Part shown: piece after piece, positions 11,166 through 23,609 of the stretch
Layout of the letters: every line of letters starts with the position of its first letter
Position numbering within the stretch: position 1 is the stretch's first letter
Assembly (NCBI GenBank): GCA_963978545.1
Contig: OZ021727.1
Location: 94,244,762 to 94,308,761, forward strand
Reading direction: 5' to 3'
From: Linyphia triangularis
Lineage: Eukaryota; Arthropoda; Arachnida; Araneae; Linyphiidae
DNA: 64,000 nt
Made by a program: the position numbers and the translations under genes
Notes under the pieces: generated by a model
What the model was told of the DNA's origin: nothing
Databases searched by the model: none
Seen by the model: the letters and a program-made list of their open reading frames with translations, nothing else

Positions 11166-12531
11166 AAAAAGTTATACACCACTATTCTGTTGTGTTTGCT
11201 GATTTGAAGGAAAAGAGGGAACATTTTTTACTGTAACATTTAGGTAGCTTAAAATAATTTATTCTGCTCACGCTCTCACAGTTCGAACTCTTTCAGTCCG
11301 TGCCCTTTAGCTTGATAGTTAGCTTGCGATATTTCATTGAAACATTTACATGCATGACATATTTATCACATAAACGTCCTTTCTCTACTCCTAAACGTTC
11401 CCTGCTGTGCTATGGAAATGCAGTGAACAGCAAATTTTCTCTTTTGAAAGAAGTATTTCTTAGTAGTACGGACATTTCCTCCAATTCATTTCAAAACATT
11501 TTGAAAATCCTTTCATGACTGAATTGTCCTATTTAGTAGTTTTTCTCATAGTTTTTTTCATTGAACATCAAAAGTAAGTGTCATAAGTCGTCGAAGTTAA
11601 AGCGCAAAAAAAAATAAAATAAAATTGACCAATTAATTTAAATTTATTTAAATCAGCCGATGATGTATAGCATTCAGTTCAAGGTTATCTAATTTTCTCA
11701 ATAACTAAGTGAAAATGCTTTTTTGGTATAAGTGTTCAGTATATATTCTTTTAAATAATGAAATTAAGCTATTTTTGAGGAACGGAATTTAATTCAGTCA
11801 TAAAAAAAAAGTATATCAATTTATCATAACGTAAGAAATATTTAATAGTCAAACTCGATTAAAACTAAAATCATCAAATGCCTTTTTCACCACCGGTAAT
11901 ATTAAGGATTTTTAAAAATGGGATACTTTTGGAAAAAAGCATCGAAATTGAAGTTGAAAATTCATTTTATATTTGAAAATGGTATCAATGGCAATTGAAC
12001 ATAAAATAACTAAAGGAAATCACTGTTACATTTTGTTCGAAAGGCATGTTGCTAGTTTTTGATATATCATTTAACTTTACAAATAATCGAATTCTTCGTT
12101 AAAATTATTATCATATAATACATTACACAATGAACTAAAGTTTTACTTTATGGTACCAAATTAGCACATTGCTTGCTATTTTCAAAAATGTCTCAAAACA
12201 TATAGTTTCTTTTTAAACTTTTAGCACTTTTTTTAACAACGACAGATCAACAAAATGGTCTCGATTTTTTCAATTTTAGTTAAATGTATTCATTCTCTGA
12301 AAGTTTTTTTTTTTGTTAATTTAGCAACGGCACTTAAAAAGGTATAACTTTTTTAAGTGGAATTTACACTAAGTATATATTAATGTGTTTCGTATAAACG
12401 ACTGAAAGGTTAGCATAATTTTTCAAAGCAATACATTTATTTTTTACATTTACCTCCTCCGGCACTTTATAAATATCTACTTTGTTGACTGATTCTCGAG
12501 TGTTGGCAATTTCGTATGGCTATCACGTCGC

Positions 12532-12917
12532 CAGGGTTCCCACGGTCATTAAAAGTGCTTAATATTTTTGAACTTGTTTTCAAGGCATTGAAAAGGTGCT
12601 TAAAAGTCCTTGAAAATGCTTAGAGGTCCTTAAAAGTCCTTAATTTTGTTGTATGTTGTCCTACTGCAAAATTTATAAAAATACAACTCGGACTTGCTAT
12701 CCCCGCGTGACCGCAACTTATCCGCACCGAATCGGAATTGTCTGACATATTTGTATTAGGTATGTGCCAACTTGTTACTGTTTTGGCAGAATATACTTTA
12801 TAAAAAATTTATATGTAGACATGATGCCTGAAAAAAAAATTTCAAAGGTCCTTAAAAACATTAATTAGGTCCTTAAAAGTCATTGATTTTCATTTTGTGA
12901 TTTTAGTGGGAAAACTG
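12532..12917 (+). mobile_element. hAT-like MITE family 2, complete copy
   Basis: A 386-bp element from CAGGGTTCCCAC to GTGGGAAAACTG, so its ends are near-perfect inverted repeats. The 6 bp CGTCGC directly abuts both ends (12526-12531 and 12918-12923). The interior holds several CTTAAAAGTCCTT-like reiterations. No coding sequence. Confidence 0.87.
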
Positions 12918-13069
12918 CGTCGCGTAACTTTAGCGCTAATTTATTTAAGCAATTTTCCGAACAACAACGAAAAGTTCAAAATTTTAAGACCAAACACTTC
13001 TATGAACTATGCTTTTACCAGGGTTTGTTAAATATCCTGAACTGCGTTCATTAAAAAAAAAAAATTAGA

Positions 13070-13340
13070 CACCTTGTTGAGAATGTCACTTAATTCTTGA
13101 CTAGAGTCCTGCGTAATGCGTTAGTCATGTCGACACAAATGAGTGAGGACTCACTATGCCAATTAGATAACGACCTTTTTCACAAGGGGGGATTTTTTTC
13201 TGTAAACTTCTACTTTGTAAACGTCTGCTCGGTTTTGGGAACGTCTCCTCTTCCGGAAGCGTGTTTCACTCGCCAAACCAGTACATGACTCATAATTGGG
13301 GTGGCTCACGAAACAGAATTTACAAGGAGAAAAGGATCTC
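13070..13340. promoter_or_regulatory. GC-richer intronic island
   Basis: Mixed-composition block of about 270 bp with a homeodomain core (CAATTAGATAA near 13160) and GTAAAC forkhead-like words. Two overlapping 60-odd-codon open frames on opposite strands make coding unlikely. Candidate enhancer only. Confidence 0.2.
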
Positions 13341-13389
13341 ATTAAATGTCCAATTCCACTCAAATGAGAAGATAATTTGGATGCCCTTT

Positions 13390-15030
13390 ATCTTGCCAAC
13401 TGTAGATTAGGAGAGGTCACATGTGTGGTTTGTCGACTTCTTACAAGTTTTTTATTTTGATGTGCAAGTATTATGATTTGCGTAGATATCCCATTCAAAT
13501 ACTGATTTTTTGAGCCCCAATGGAGTCTTATAAATCCTCACTTTCGACAGCTCTGCGTGTAATTCTTGTTTATGATGATTGTTGTACGCATGCAAAAGTA
13601 TGAGGATTAGCGTTGTAGTTGTCTCAGGGGTGAATGATGACCTATTCAGAAGGTTGTGTCTTGAATAGGTATGCTATGATTGTTGTTTGGAGAAGTTTCA
13701 CATACAAATAAATCATTACCCGTGACTTAAAATATGGTTGTTGAGCACGCTGCATCTTATAGAGATTTTCAAACCACCCTTTATTGGTATTGTATGAGTA
13801 GCTAATCAGTAATTAGTTTTCAAAAGATGACATGAAGTATCTTTGCATTGATAGCCAGAGGTCAAAAGCCTTATTATCTTAACTAAGGTACTTCAAAATA
13901 CTGAGGGCTATAAATAAGAACTATGGATTTTTTTCCTAATTGAAACTGTTTGTGGATTAAAATACGATTATATTTTGCGACTCTACATTTTCATGTAAAA
14001 ATATAAAGTTTGTCAATTTTTATTAATATCTGCTAAGCACTGTGCAATTAACAATTTGAATTATCAATTTACTGTATATTTATCTGTGTTTTTATGTTTA
14101 AAATGGAATATACTTACCTTCGTAGCAGATACTGTTCACCTTCTTGACATGTCTTGAAAAAGAGATACCGAATGGTTACTCATCTTAGTTCTCCATGACC
14201 GCTGCTGTAGTGGAGGGAACACTAAAAATTTATAAGAATATGTTTAATTTCAAAGTAAACTAAATACTCAAATATTATTCTCGTCACCGTTAATAATTTT
14301 AGGAAGTTTTCAATATTTTGCCCTTTACAAGTCGTATGTCTGTTAAAATCCCTCTCTTCTCCATATTATCATATAATACTGAACAAAATAATTGTTTTAT
14401 CCCAACTCTACATATTTTTGTTATGATATCCGTTTAACAGACTGATTAGTTTGTTGCATTAATATTTTATTTTACAGAACCTTCTCCAACAAAATTTCTA
14501 TGTAAAAGAAATTTCAATAAAGTATAATATTACTAAAAAAAATTTCTTTTTTGAACGTGCCGGATTAGTTTATATAAACATGACAGAATTTAATTTTGCT
14601 CAAGGAACAATATTTATATAATAACACAATTAAAATCGTAATGTAATAAAATAATTTAAATCTCAAATTAAACTTTATTTGTTATAATTTAACGTTAGCA
14701 ACTATCAGATTTACGCTAGTGCCTTTTTAGGGGAGCAGACACGTGAAATTCGCTTCTAAGAGTCAATATATGTCAGTGTCATAACGAATGAAACAATACA
14801 GTCGTAAAATGAAATAGAAAATGTTCAGGCAGAAATGAGGATACATGAAAAAAATGAAAAATCATTGGCTTTCAGTTGTACAAATGCACCCTTAAAAAAA
14901 TTTAAGAAACCAAAGATTACATTTTTAATACGGAATAAAAATCGCTAAAAATTACTGAAATGCAATGAATCTTTGTTATAAAACGTCCCCTCGAAGAATC
15001 CTACATGTGATTGATGAAATTTGGATTCTA
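13390..15030. other. AT-rich intronic stretch, nothing recognised
   Basis: No gene, repeat pair or notable motif cluster could be supported. Confidence 0.5.
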
Positions 15031-15044
15031 GGATTGGTCTAGAG

Positions 15045-15698
15045 CAGCATTCACCACTAACTTTTAGAGGCGGGCCGTATCACTTGTGTTCGAGCTTTTC
15101 GCGGGCCGGATACAATTAAATATCTTTCATTAATATTAAACTGAAAAAAAAAAAAATTTTTTTTTTTTTTTTTTTTTTTTTATCTTTATAAAATTACAAT
15201 TATTATTTGATTATTTTTATCAAATAATTAAAAAATAATAATTTTTATTAATAGTAAATTAAAGTCTAAAAAAGAAGTAAATTCTTCATTTCAACGTGGC
15301 GACTTGACCTAACTTTTAATAAAAGTATTTAAACTGCACTTCCAGATTACTTCGTTTTAGTTGATATAATTTGTGAGACGAAGGCGTTCAATTTATTTTA
15401 TGATAGAGTCGTTGTCTGTCGAAGTATTTATAGCAGCCAATCTTAATAAATTTTCCAAATGAGACTCAATTGCATTTTTCTTGTATTTATTCTTAGTGAA
15501 AACTACCTTACTGAAAGCTTCGTATAGTTTCTTCGAGTACGTAGTGGAGAATTATAATCTACATAGTTAACACATACTATTTCGGATAAATTACAATTAT
15601 GTAAAAAAAAAGTCCGTGATATTTGATTTTTTTTTATCTTCTGTGGTGGCGGCGGGCCGCAGAAAAATATATCGTGGGCCGCGTAGTGGTAAACGCTG
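15045..15698 (-). mobile_element. hAT (Buster/ZBED-like) non-autonomous element, copy 2
   Basis: A 654-bp element, inverted relative to 3242-3938. Its ends are CAGCATTCACCACT and AGTGGTAAACGCTG. A perfect 8-bp duplication GTCTAGAG occurs at 15037-15044 and 15699-15706. On the - strand (about 15400-15525) it encodes the same transposase C-terminal piece as copy 1 (AFSKVVFTKNKYKKN, then HLENLLRLAAINT) followed by a stop. Confidence 0.93.
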
Positions 15699-16108
15699 GT
15701 CTAGAGTGTAGAATACTTATAGGAGTGTTGTTATCATTTTTAAACGCTTATCTCAATCAATAGTTTGATAAAATATGTAACAATTGTCAATAAAACCGAA
15801 TTCAAAACCAATAACTTTTCATTTCAAAACTTGCATGGATCTAGAAAACGTAATTACAATGTAATCTAGTCCAATTATGTGAGGCATTTATGGAGAGCTC
15901 AATACAACTATCTTATTGTGTCCAACGCTAATAACTATTTAAATGAATGTATTTCATTCATCCTAAGAGTATAATGTTGGATTTCTGATTATCTGTAGAA
16001 AGGTAAGAGCATGAAATTATTCAAATTTTGAGGAAAAATAATTTAGTTCTTGGATGCAATGTTTTGAGTTGGCGTTATGAGTACATGAAGTAATTGAACA
16101 AGAAATAA

Positions 16109-16523
16109 CAGGGTTCCCACGGTCATTGAAAGTCATTAAAAGTGCTTAATATTTTTGAACCTGTTTTCAAGGCCTTGAAAGTACTTGAAAATGCTTAGAG
16201 GTGCTTAAAAGTCATTGAAAATGCTTAGAGGTCCTTAAAAGTCCTTCATTTTTGTGTATGATGACCAACTTCAAAATTTACAAAAACGCAACTCAGACTT
16301 GCTATCCCCGCATGTCCGCCACTAATCCTCGCTATATCGGAATTCTCTGACATATGTGTATTACACATGCGCCAATTTGTAACAGTTTTGGTAGAATATA
16401 CTTTATAAAAAAAAAATTATACAGACATGATGCCTGAAAACAAATTTTTAAAGGTCCTTAAAAACATTAATTAGGTCCTTAAAAGTCATTGATTTTCATT
16501 CTTTGATTTGAGAGGGAACGCTG
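16109..16523 (+). mobile_element. hAT-like MITE family 2, complete copy with internal expansion
   Basis: It runs from CAGGGTTCCCAC to AGAGGGAACGCTG, about 415 bp. AATAA abuts both ends. Compared with 12532-12917 it has an extra GCTTAGAGGTGCTTAAAAGT-type unit near 16194-16225, so the element's internal short repeats have expanded. Confidence 0.85.
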
Positions 16524-16529
16524 AATAAA

Positions 16530-19310
16530 CGGTTGTTGAGATTACGTTTTCTAGTTCTAAGAAAATCTAATGTTGAAATAGTGTTTTGACAATCCATGTT
16601 TCTTGGCATCTATATTTTTAACATCACTCCCTATATGTAAAGCCAGACTACTCTTTTTTCACTGATAATGGGTGATATGATTCGGGGAGATATCTTTTTG
16701 CAAGATTCAATACAATGGAAAATGTTCATCACTTGAAAAACAGCTTAAAGGTGGAACGAGAAATTGTTAAACTTGATCTCGTGAATCCATAGCTTCTATT
16801 ATAACTATGTATGAGGATGCGTCCGTAAAAATGTTACTACATACTTTTACATAAACCCCCACTGAACACAATGTGCTTCGCTTTGTGACAGTGTTGATTA
16901 ATCATTATGAAATGAGAATTTCCTATGCTTAGGCTGTTTCATTGAAAAGGTATTAGCGAAAAAAAGGTAGTTGTTTAAATTTCACAAACCAGTGTAGGAG
17001 TGTTGGTCTCGAGTAGAAATTATTTTCATCAACATGGAGTCTTTGTATAAAACTAATGTGACCCCAAAAGGTTTAGAAAAGAAGCATATTTTGGAGTTTT
17101 TTGGCTTAAAAAATTTTGAAGGAAAAAAAAATGCTTTTAATAATAAAATTTTAACGAAATCGCGATACAAATGTTTAGCATTGTTACTCCTTTAATTCAA
17201 TACTACCTTCGTAGCAATCTTATTGGAGGGTTATAAAATAAGGTATTTAAGTTTTAAAAAATAAAAATTGCCTTCCAATATAACGAGGTGATCACAATAA
17301 AAGATAAAGCTAAGACCACAATATTCAATTGTTTATTCTCCATAAATTGATTATAAAGCGATTGCGCTGAAAAAATTTGAGCCGCAAGATATGAAGCCAT
17401 TAAAGTAGCGTTCACTTACTAAATTTTGTAAATGGCCGCAACCTGCTTCTTGAGTTCACAAGTGGGCAGCAGATTTTTGTGTTTGACTTTTTCTGTAGTA
17501 TTAAATTTAAGTTAAATAAAAATCTTTTCGTTAAACAAAAATTATATTATATTGAATTTTTAGGCAGGTATATTTAAAAAAAATTTACTTTATAAATTTT
17601 CTGTAAATGAATTTTGAAGAATCAAAGACATATCTTAGTGTATTTCGAAGTCCACGAGAATTCGTCGTAGTATCCAACCTTAACAGTTCAATTAGACATG
17701 TATCATTTAAGAAATTAATATACTTATTAGTGATTGAAATTAAGTTGCCGAGAAAATGGCTTTATAAGACGAGACATATTACAAGACTTATTTTGAGATA
17801 TTGTACTCGATAATTGCTTGTGTCAGCAGACGTAGACAATCGTTTATCAGAAAATGTTTGGAAATTAAGAAAGGTATGGTGTTTCTTCTGAATAATCGAA
17901 ATAAGTTTTATTTAAAAAAAGCGTTGGCATTTCTCACTATCCTTACAATTATTACTTTGCCCTTTTCCAGAATAAAAAACTTTTATTCCAATCAAATCAG
18001 CTAGAAACGAAAGTTTATGATAAAAGTGTACAGATATTAGTTCTCTAAAATGTCTTTCCTTTAAAAAAAAATAACAACTTCTCTACTTAAGGTAGAAGAA
18101 TGATTGCAACTTTTTTCCATGTAATTTCTATAGTGGTGATAATGTAAAAAAAAAAAAAAGAAGGAAAAAAAAAGAGCTAAATTTAGAAAAACAAGGGCTC
18201 TATATTTGAAAAAGTTCTCTGTAAAACTTGGCGATTTAAAAGACCCGTCATTCATGATAATAGGCCACATAATGATAAAGATGATTTCAAAAGATAACAT
18301 AAAGAATTTTATTGGTCATGCAGGAGCATGTACTGAAGCAGAGAATGAGCAATTAATATGGCATGAATAAAAGAAGTATTTAAAAAATATTTTGGATTTA
18401 TTTATCAAATATTCTTTGAAAAAAAAGTTATAAATTAATTTCAAAATATGCGCCAGACATGTTTGTAAACACTTACTATTAAGAATACAATGATTCTTGG
18501 AAGTGTCTGAAGTTAAGCCGTGAAATTAAAGTTTTATGCAATTATATTTCCTCGGTTTATTAGGTTAATAAATTGTTTGTAAAATTTGAATTGCACACTA
18601 CTTTGACATTTCGTCACGAAATTATAAAGCTATATCTCAATATTTCGTCTTTTTATCTAAATATTTTATAGTTGAGTTATATTGCTTATATATTTTTATA
18701 TTATATTGCGTGGTTTTATATTTCACAACATCTCCTGCTGTTAATTGCAGTATTTTGTGAGTGAAGCCTCGTTATGTAAATAGCAGTACACAAAAGGTTT
18801 TTATTGATCAATACAATTTAAATATGAAACGAAAATTAAAAATATAAAAACTTTTATACAACATAGTTATCCAGTAGTATCCAATCGTTAAAAATTGTTC
18901 GGCTCTAGCTAGTTGGCCGAGTGAAAGCATCTATCAAACAGTTTGGACAAGGTGTTGAGAGTGGAGAAAGGTCGGAATTGTTTGACCCCCAAAAAGCCAG
19001 AGCCGGACTATATACTTAAAAAGTACCTTTTTTTCAGGTTACAGTACTAAACATGTTACATAGAGTACCCTATTTTTGGCCTTACTAGTTAATCCTGGTG
19101 CACTTACGATAAACGAGTTTATCATTTAAATTTAGCGTTAAAAGCCGAGGTTAATGTAAGCAAGTGTCGCAATGAAATTTTGAAAATACCAGGAGTTATA
19201 AAAAATTCATTTTAATCTTGCTCCATACTAATTGTTTATATTTACCTTTGTTGTTATTTATGCTGTGTTATGAATAAAAATGTCCTTAAAGTTCTATAAG
19301 CTTGCTTAAA
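16530..19310. other. AT-rich intronic stretch, nothing recognised
   Basis: No gene could be supported. Open frames of 60-80 codons at 16982-17170, 17607-17813, 17801-18004 and 18061-18300 have strongly AT-driven composition and no recognised motifs. Confidence 0.5.
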
Positions 19311-19322
19311 AAAACTTTTTAA

Positions 19323-19577
19323 CCCACTGACGGTCATGGGAATGGGCGAAATTCCCCAATTGTTTTCCCTGGAATAATTTTTAAATTATATTTCTAATTC
19401 AAATACATAATTTTTTTTAATTATTTTGTTTTAAATAGGTTATAGACTATTATCCAGATAAAAATATCTAAAATATATCTTATTTTAAATTTTATTTATA
19501 AACTTAAAAATGTTGTGTATTGCTAGAAAAACTGGGGATCCTAAGACGTATATATACGTGCATGACCGTCAATGGTG
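19323..19577. mobile_element. piggyBac-like MITE family 5
   Basis: Its left end follows TTAA (19319-19322) and reads CCCACTGACGGTCATG. The right end, read inwards, is CACCATTGACGGTCATG. This gives 16-17-bp inverted repeats around a roughly 255-bp AT-rich core. TTAA plus CCC...TGACGG is piggyBac-like. The right TTAA is not preserved, so an old or mutated copy is likely. Confidence 0.6.
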
Positions 19578-19859
19578 TATGAAAATAAACTCCTAGTTAT
19601 TTTTCATTCAAATTTTTAATGACTTTGTATTACTGTTGCTTTGCCTGGTTAAAAAATTCATTTATGTTAAAGTAATTCTTCGGTAGATAATTCCCTTGAA
19701 AAATTAGGCATTAGGTGTATGGGTTAGTTTGGCCAAGATCATATTCTTACGGATATTGTCTCAACGAAATTTTCTAATAACAAAGAGTACATTAAAATTC
19801 AAGAGAAATAAAAAATTTAAAAGATTAAAACCTCCACTTTTTGAGTTTTCTTTTTGTTA

Positions 19860-20290
19860 CGAAACGTAACGGCAAAGTCTCTTTAAGGAGTGAATCGGAG
19901 AGTTGACTGTAAAACCCGGCGATGCCTGTCAGTGGTGAGAGATTTTATAGGTCTGACTTCTCGCTTTATGGACCATTTGACAGGTTATTGTTCCGTTTTA
20001 TCGCTTTCCAAGTGGCCATAAGCTTCGAAGGGCCGACTCGCTTAACGGCTACTTACTTCGTGTCACGCCGCCCCATGCCACTCTTTTTACGGCCAACAAA
20101 AAATTAGAGTTCCGTTAAACGATTTTAAATGATTCGGGTCGTTGCTTGTTTGGATGGCCGGATTGATGGGATGTTAAAGGGTATTGTGAATGGATGGGAT
20201 GGTTTTATTTATGTTTTTTATTCTATAGAGATAAGATACGGGAGTATTTGTCAGCGACCAGTTTAACGGGGCGTTGGGTTATTGTTTATG
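19860..20290. promoter_or_regulatory. GC-richer island 1 kb before the homeobox exon, with Hox/Meis/Pho-type motifs
   Basis: This is the clearest GC-richer island in the intron. It contains two Meis/Homothorax hexamers (CTGTCA 19926-19931, TGACAG 19978-19983), a Hox-type TTTATGG (19965-19971) 7 bp from the second, and a Pho/YY1-type GCCATAA (20015-20021). Such a mix would suit an auto- or cross-regulatory Hox element or Polycomb-responsive DNA. A 61-codon open frame (19922-20107) lies inside it but shows no known domain. Confidence 0.35.
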
Positions 20291-20541
20291 AATTTGGGAA
20301 CAACCTTAATTCTTTTTTGATTTAACTTTAGTATTTTTTTTTTAATTTTAATTTAAAGTATAAATATTATTTTCTAATTTATAAGATGTCATTGCTCATT
20401 TTCTCAAATTTTTGTTCAAATCACCAACGCCTTTGATATGTTTGATAATCAAGTGAAAGGTACATTAAAGTTAAAGGGTTTTCAATGTGTTGATTTGATT
20501 TTGTTAAAATAAATATAAATCAACAATCTAAATAGTAGTTC

Positions 20542-20635
20542 AGTGTGTGTGTGTTTTCTTCTCTCTCTCTCTCTTTTTTTTTTTTTCTTTTTTTTTTTTT
20601 CTTTTTTTTTTTTTTCTTTCTGTGTGTGTGTGTGT
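20542..20635. repeat. Compound microsatellite (GT)n-(CT)n-poly(T)-(GT)n
   Basis: Direct reading: short GT run, CT run, T runs broken by single C, then another GT run. Confidence 0.95.
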
Positions 20636-21060
20636 CTAAAAAGTTTATGAATGACATGTGTTAATGTTTTAAAAGTTTATACATTCTTGAGAATCATAAA
20701 TGGACAGTAAAGATTCTTCAAAAGCATAACCATAGTTTTCACAAACATTTACTACCTTTCAGCACAGTTTTTTCATTGATTAATTTCATATTATAGTTAG
20801 TGATTGATTGCAGTATTCTTGGTTCATCATGTGGCAAGATTTTATGACTTATTCTGTTCAGAACATAAAGGGGTTAATAAAACGGAAGTTTTCGTTAAGT
20901 TTAATGATAATTTCAGAATTTTTCGTTGTGTTTCCTCACGAAACAACTGCTGTTAATTTACGTTGTTTATCAAAATACAATCAATAAGCCATGGTTTTAA
21001 TCTATTTCTCATATTGAATACTGCAAATAATTTATATCAGGACTCAATCAATATTTATAA

Positions 21061-21456
<396 letters not shown>

Positions 21457-21679
21457 GAGCCATTGTTTATACATCCCCACCACTCTCATTAACTTTTTTT
21501 TTACATGCGATTTCATTATTCCTTTGTGAGTGTGAACTCCGAGTTTCTTTTCTACCACCACCATCATCGTCCGCATTTCAGCCTCAAGGATTTATTCTAT
21601 TTGTAGACTTGGTGGATGAACTTGCCCACCACGATCTGCAATCCATAAGGTCTACACTCTCTAAGGCTTACTTGATCTA

Positions 21680-21710
21680 CGATCGAAGATGACTATGGAA
21701 TCTTCGATCG
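21680..21710 (+). repeat. Perfect 11-bp hairpin in the Ubx 3'UTR
   Basis: CGATCGAAGAT (21680-21690) and ATCTTCGATCG (21700-21710) are exact reverse complements around a 9-base loop. In RNA this would be a stable stem-loop about 225 nt after the stop codon. Confidence 0.8.
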
Positions 21711-22150
21711 ATGAGGTGTGTACCTGATCTATGATTAATGAGGTATACGTGATTATGAGGCATGGGTGGCCGGCGATCTATAGGTTTATTTGATCTTCGA
21801 TCAATGACATCAACCTGATTTTTGATCTGTCAGTATATGATGTATGAGGTCGATGTGATCAAGGAGGGAAACAGGAATTTTCTATACGTCCGGATACTTG
21901 GAGGGATGAGACACTTGCTGAATACGGAAATTGGGTCTAATGTCAAGGAGAACTTGTCAGTGATTGTTTAATTGGTGGTCTAGTGCTGAAATCCCGATTT
22001 CTTCTGAGTTTGATCAAGACCTTAGTTTAAGAAGCTATGTGAAGTGAAGCAATTACTTAAACACTGAGAATTGGAGTTGAGAAAGATACAAAGCATTCTA
22101 TTCGCAAATATTTTAAATAAGCAGACTACAGGATAAGCTAAATTTTTAAA

Positions 22151-22156
22151 AATAAA
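22151..22156 (+). terminator. Candidate Ubx poly(A) signal AATAAA
   Basis: First canonical hexamer downstream of the stop, with T/G-rich sequence (GATTTTTGTCTGTAGCC) about 50-60 nt later. AATAAA is common in DNA this AT-rich, so use of the site is inference. Confidence 0.4.
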
Positions 22157-22174
22157 CACTTTAATGTTATATGA

Positions 22175-23605
22175 TCAATCGTAACTCTTAATTAACCTTT
22201 ATTTAAATAAGATTTTTGTCTGTAGCCTTGTACCTTTCTTGACTTCAATTCTCAATTGTAAATGGTGTGGTGTTGAAGCAAAGTGGCCTAACTTGACATT
22301 TGCCTATTTCGATATGAAGCCCTTGAGATATTCATATACCAAGTGAGTACTATAAAAACAAAAATAAGTGTCCGGACACAAACTGTATACGATAGTAATG
22401 TGTAAATAATAGTCAAAAGGACTTTGAATATTTCTGTTCATATTTTGTTTATGTGATGTACCCAACATTCGCTGGACGCACCTACATTGTATTTATTGAG
22501 TTGAAATCAGCATTTCTCATAAGAATTCTTCCTATCATATAGTTCCATGCTTCTGTGTTTAATTAATCCAATATTTCTTGTTCAAATGTTTGGATTTCGA
22601 TAATGCAAAGATTTCTAGTACGTGAAAAAAACCTCCGATATCACTTTTATACTGTATATAGTTATCTTTCAAGTGATAATATTAAATATAGTCGAATGTG
22701 TTTGTTGACGTAATCGGTAAAATTAATGTTGACTGAACATACTTGTGTGGAAGCAATTCTATGTCAACTAAGTTAATTTCTTAACACATAATTTTAAATC
22801 CTATAAAATGACTTTAAATTATACAAAGCTGTCCCAAGAAAAAGAAAAATACTCAAAAGGAAAAGGGAATTTTTGTGTCAGTGCATCTGCAAAGACGTCG
22901 AATCGGCAACTAATATGCTTCAGTAAATATTTTCTCTTTGATGGTTTATTAAACCACATTTACACAACATTTAAATGATTTTTAAACGCAAATGTTGTTT
23001 GGAAATCGTTTTGCTATCAATTTTTTTTTTTTTTTTTACATTTTCTAAGGGAAATGTTATGAATTGTCGTTCTCAAAACTTGCTTTTAGTCCAGAAAACT
23101 AGGAGAAGTTGTGTAAACAATAACGGACTACCTACAAAGGACATTATCTTCTGCCAAATAGTTGGTGTGTGTTTGGTAGACAGTTGCCGTATCCCTTACC
23201 AGTTGGCGCGATTTGCGAGAAACTTGTAAAACTGGTTTCCGCTGCTGCGTTTCAAGCTGGAATTTGTAATATTTTACATCTACTACCATAAGATTTTAAT
23301 TTTAAAATTTACCAAAAGATAGAAAGAAAAATTCATTGTGATTCTATAACTGCAATGTATACGTACAGAACTCAGCGATGGATTCTATAAAGCTATTTTA
23401 CAAGAATAAATTTTAACATTCACTTCAATTTACATCTACTTACTGCGCAGAAACCTCTGCGTCTCTATATACGTTGGCCGAGATTCGTAATTCAAATGAC
23501 GAGATCATGGAAAAAACGTTCACAGTTTATGAACAGTACACTTTTCTGCATACCAAACATTAAAGTTTGCATACATCATTAATCTTCTTTGAACACGGTT
23601 GTTCT
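22175..23605. other. Intergenic AT-rich stretch with one weak exon-like block
   Basis: No supported gene. At about 23049-23229 (+) a long T-tract ending TTTTCTAAG precedes an open frame with four cysteines near its end (C-x14-C-x5-C-x4-C). AATAAA lies at about 23404. The evidence is too thin to call an exon. Confidence 0.4.
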
Positions 23606-23609
23606 TTAA

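Larger units (their letters stand above)
21457..22170 (+). other. Ubx: Ubx 3' untranslated region (inferred extent)
   Basis: The sequence after the stop keeps a mixed composition for several hundred bases before returning to AT-rich DNA. It contains a degenerate series of TGATCTA/CGATCGA/ATGAGGT words from about 21665 to 21860 and a perfect hairpin at 21680-21710. The first AATAAA after the stop is at 22151, which gives a minimum UTR of about 0.7 kb. Hox 3'UTRs are often longer and may use several poly(A) sites. Confidence 0.6.

Noticed and set aside
19922..20107. 61-codon plus-strand frame in the intronic island
   Set aside because: Inside the inferred Ubx intron, with no domain and no splice sites matching its frame. 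A regulatory island explains the composition better.
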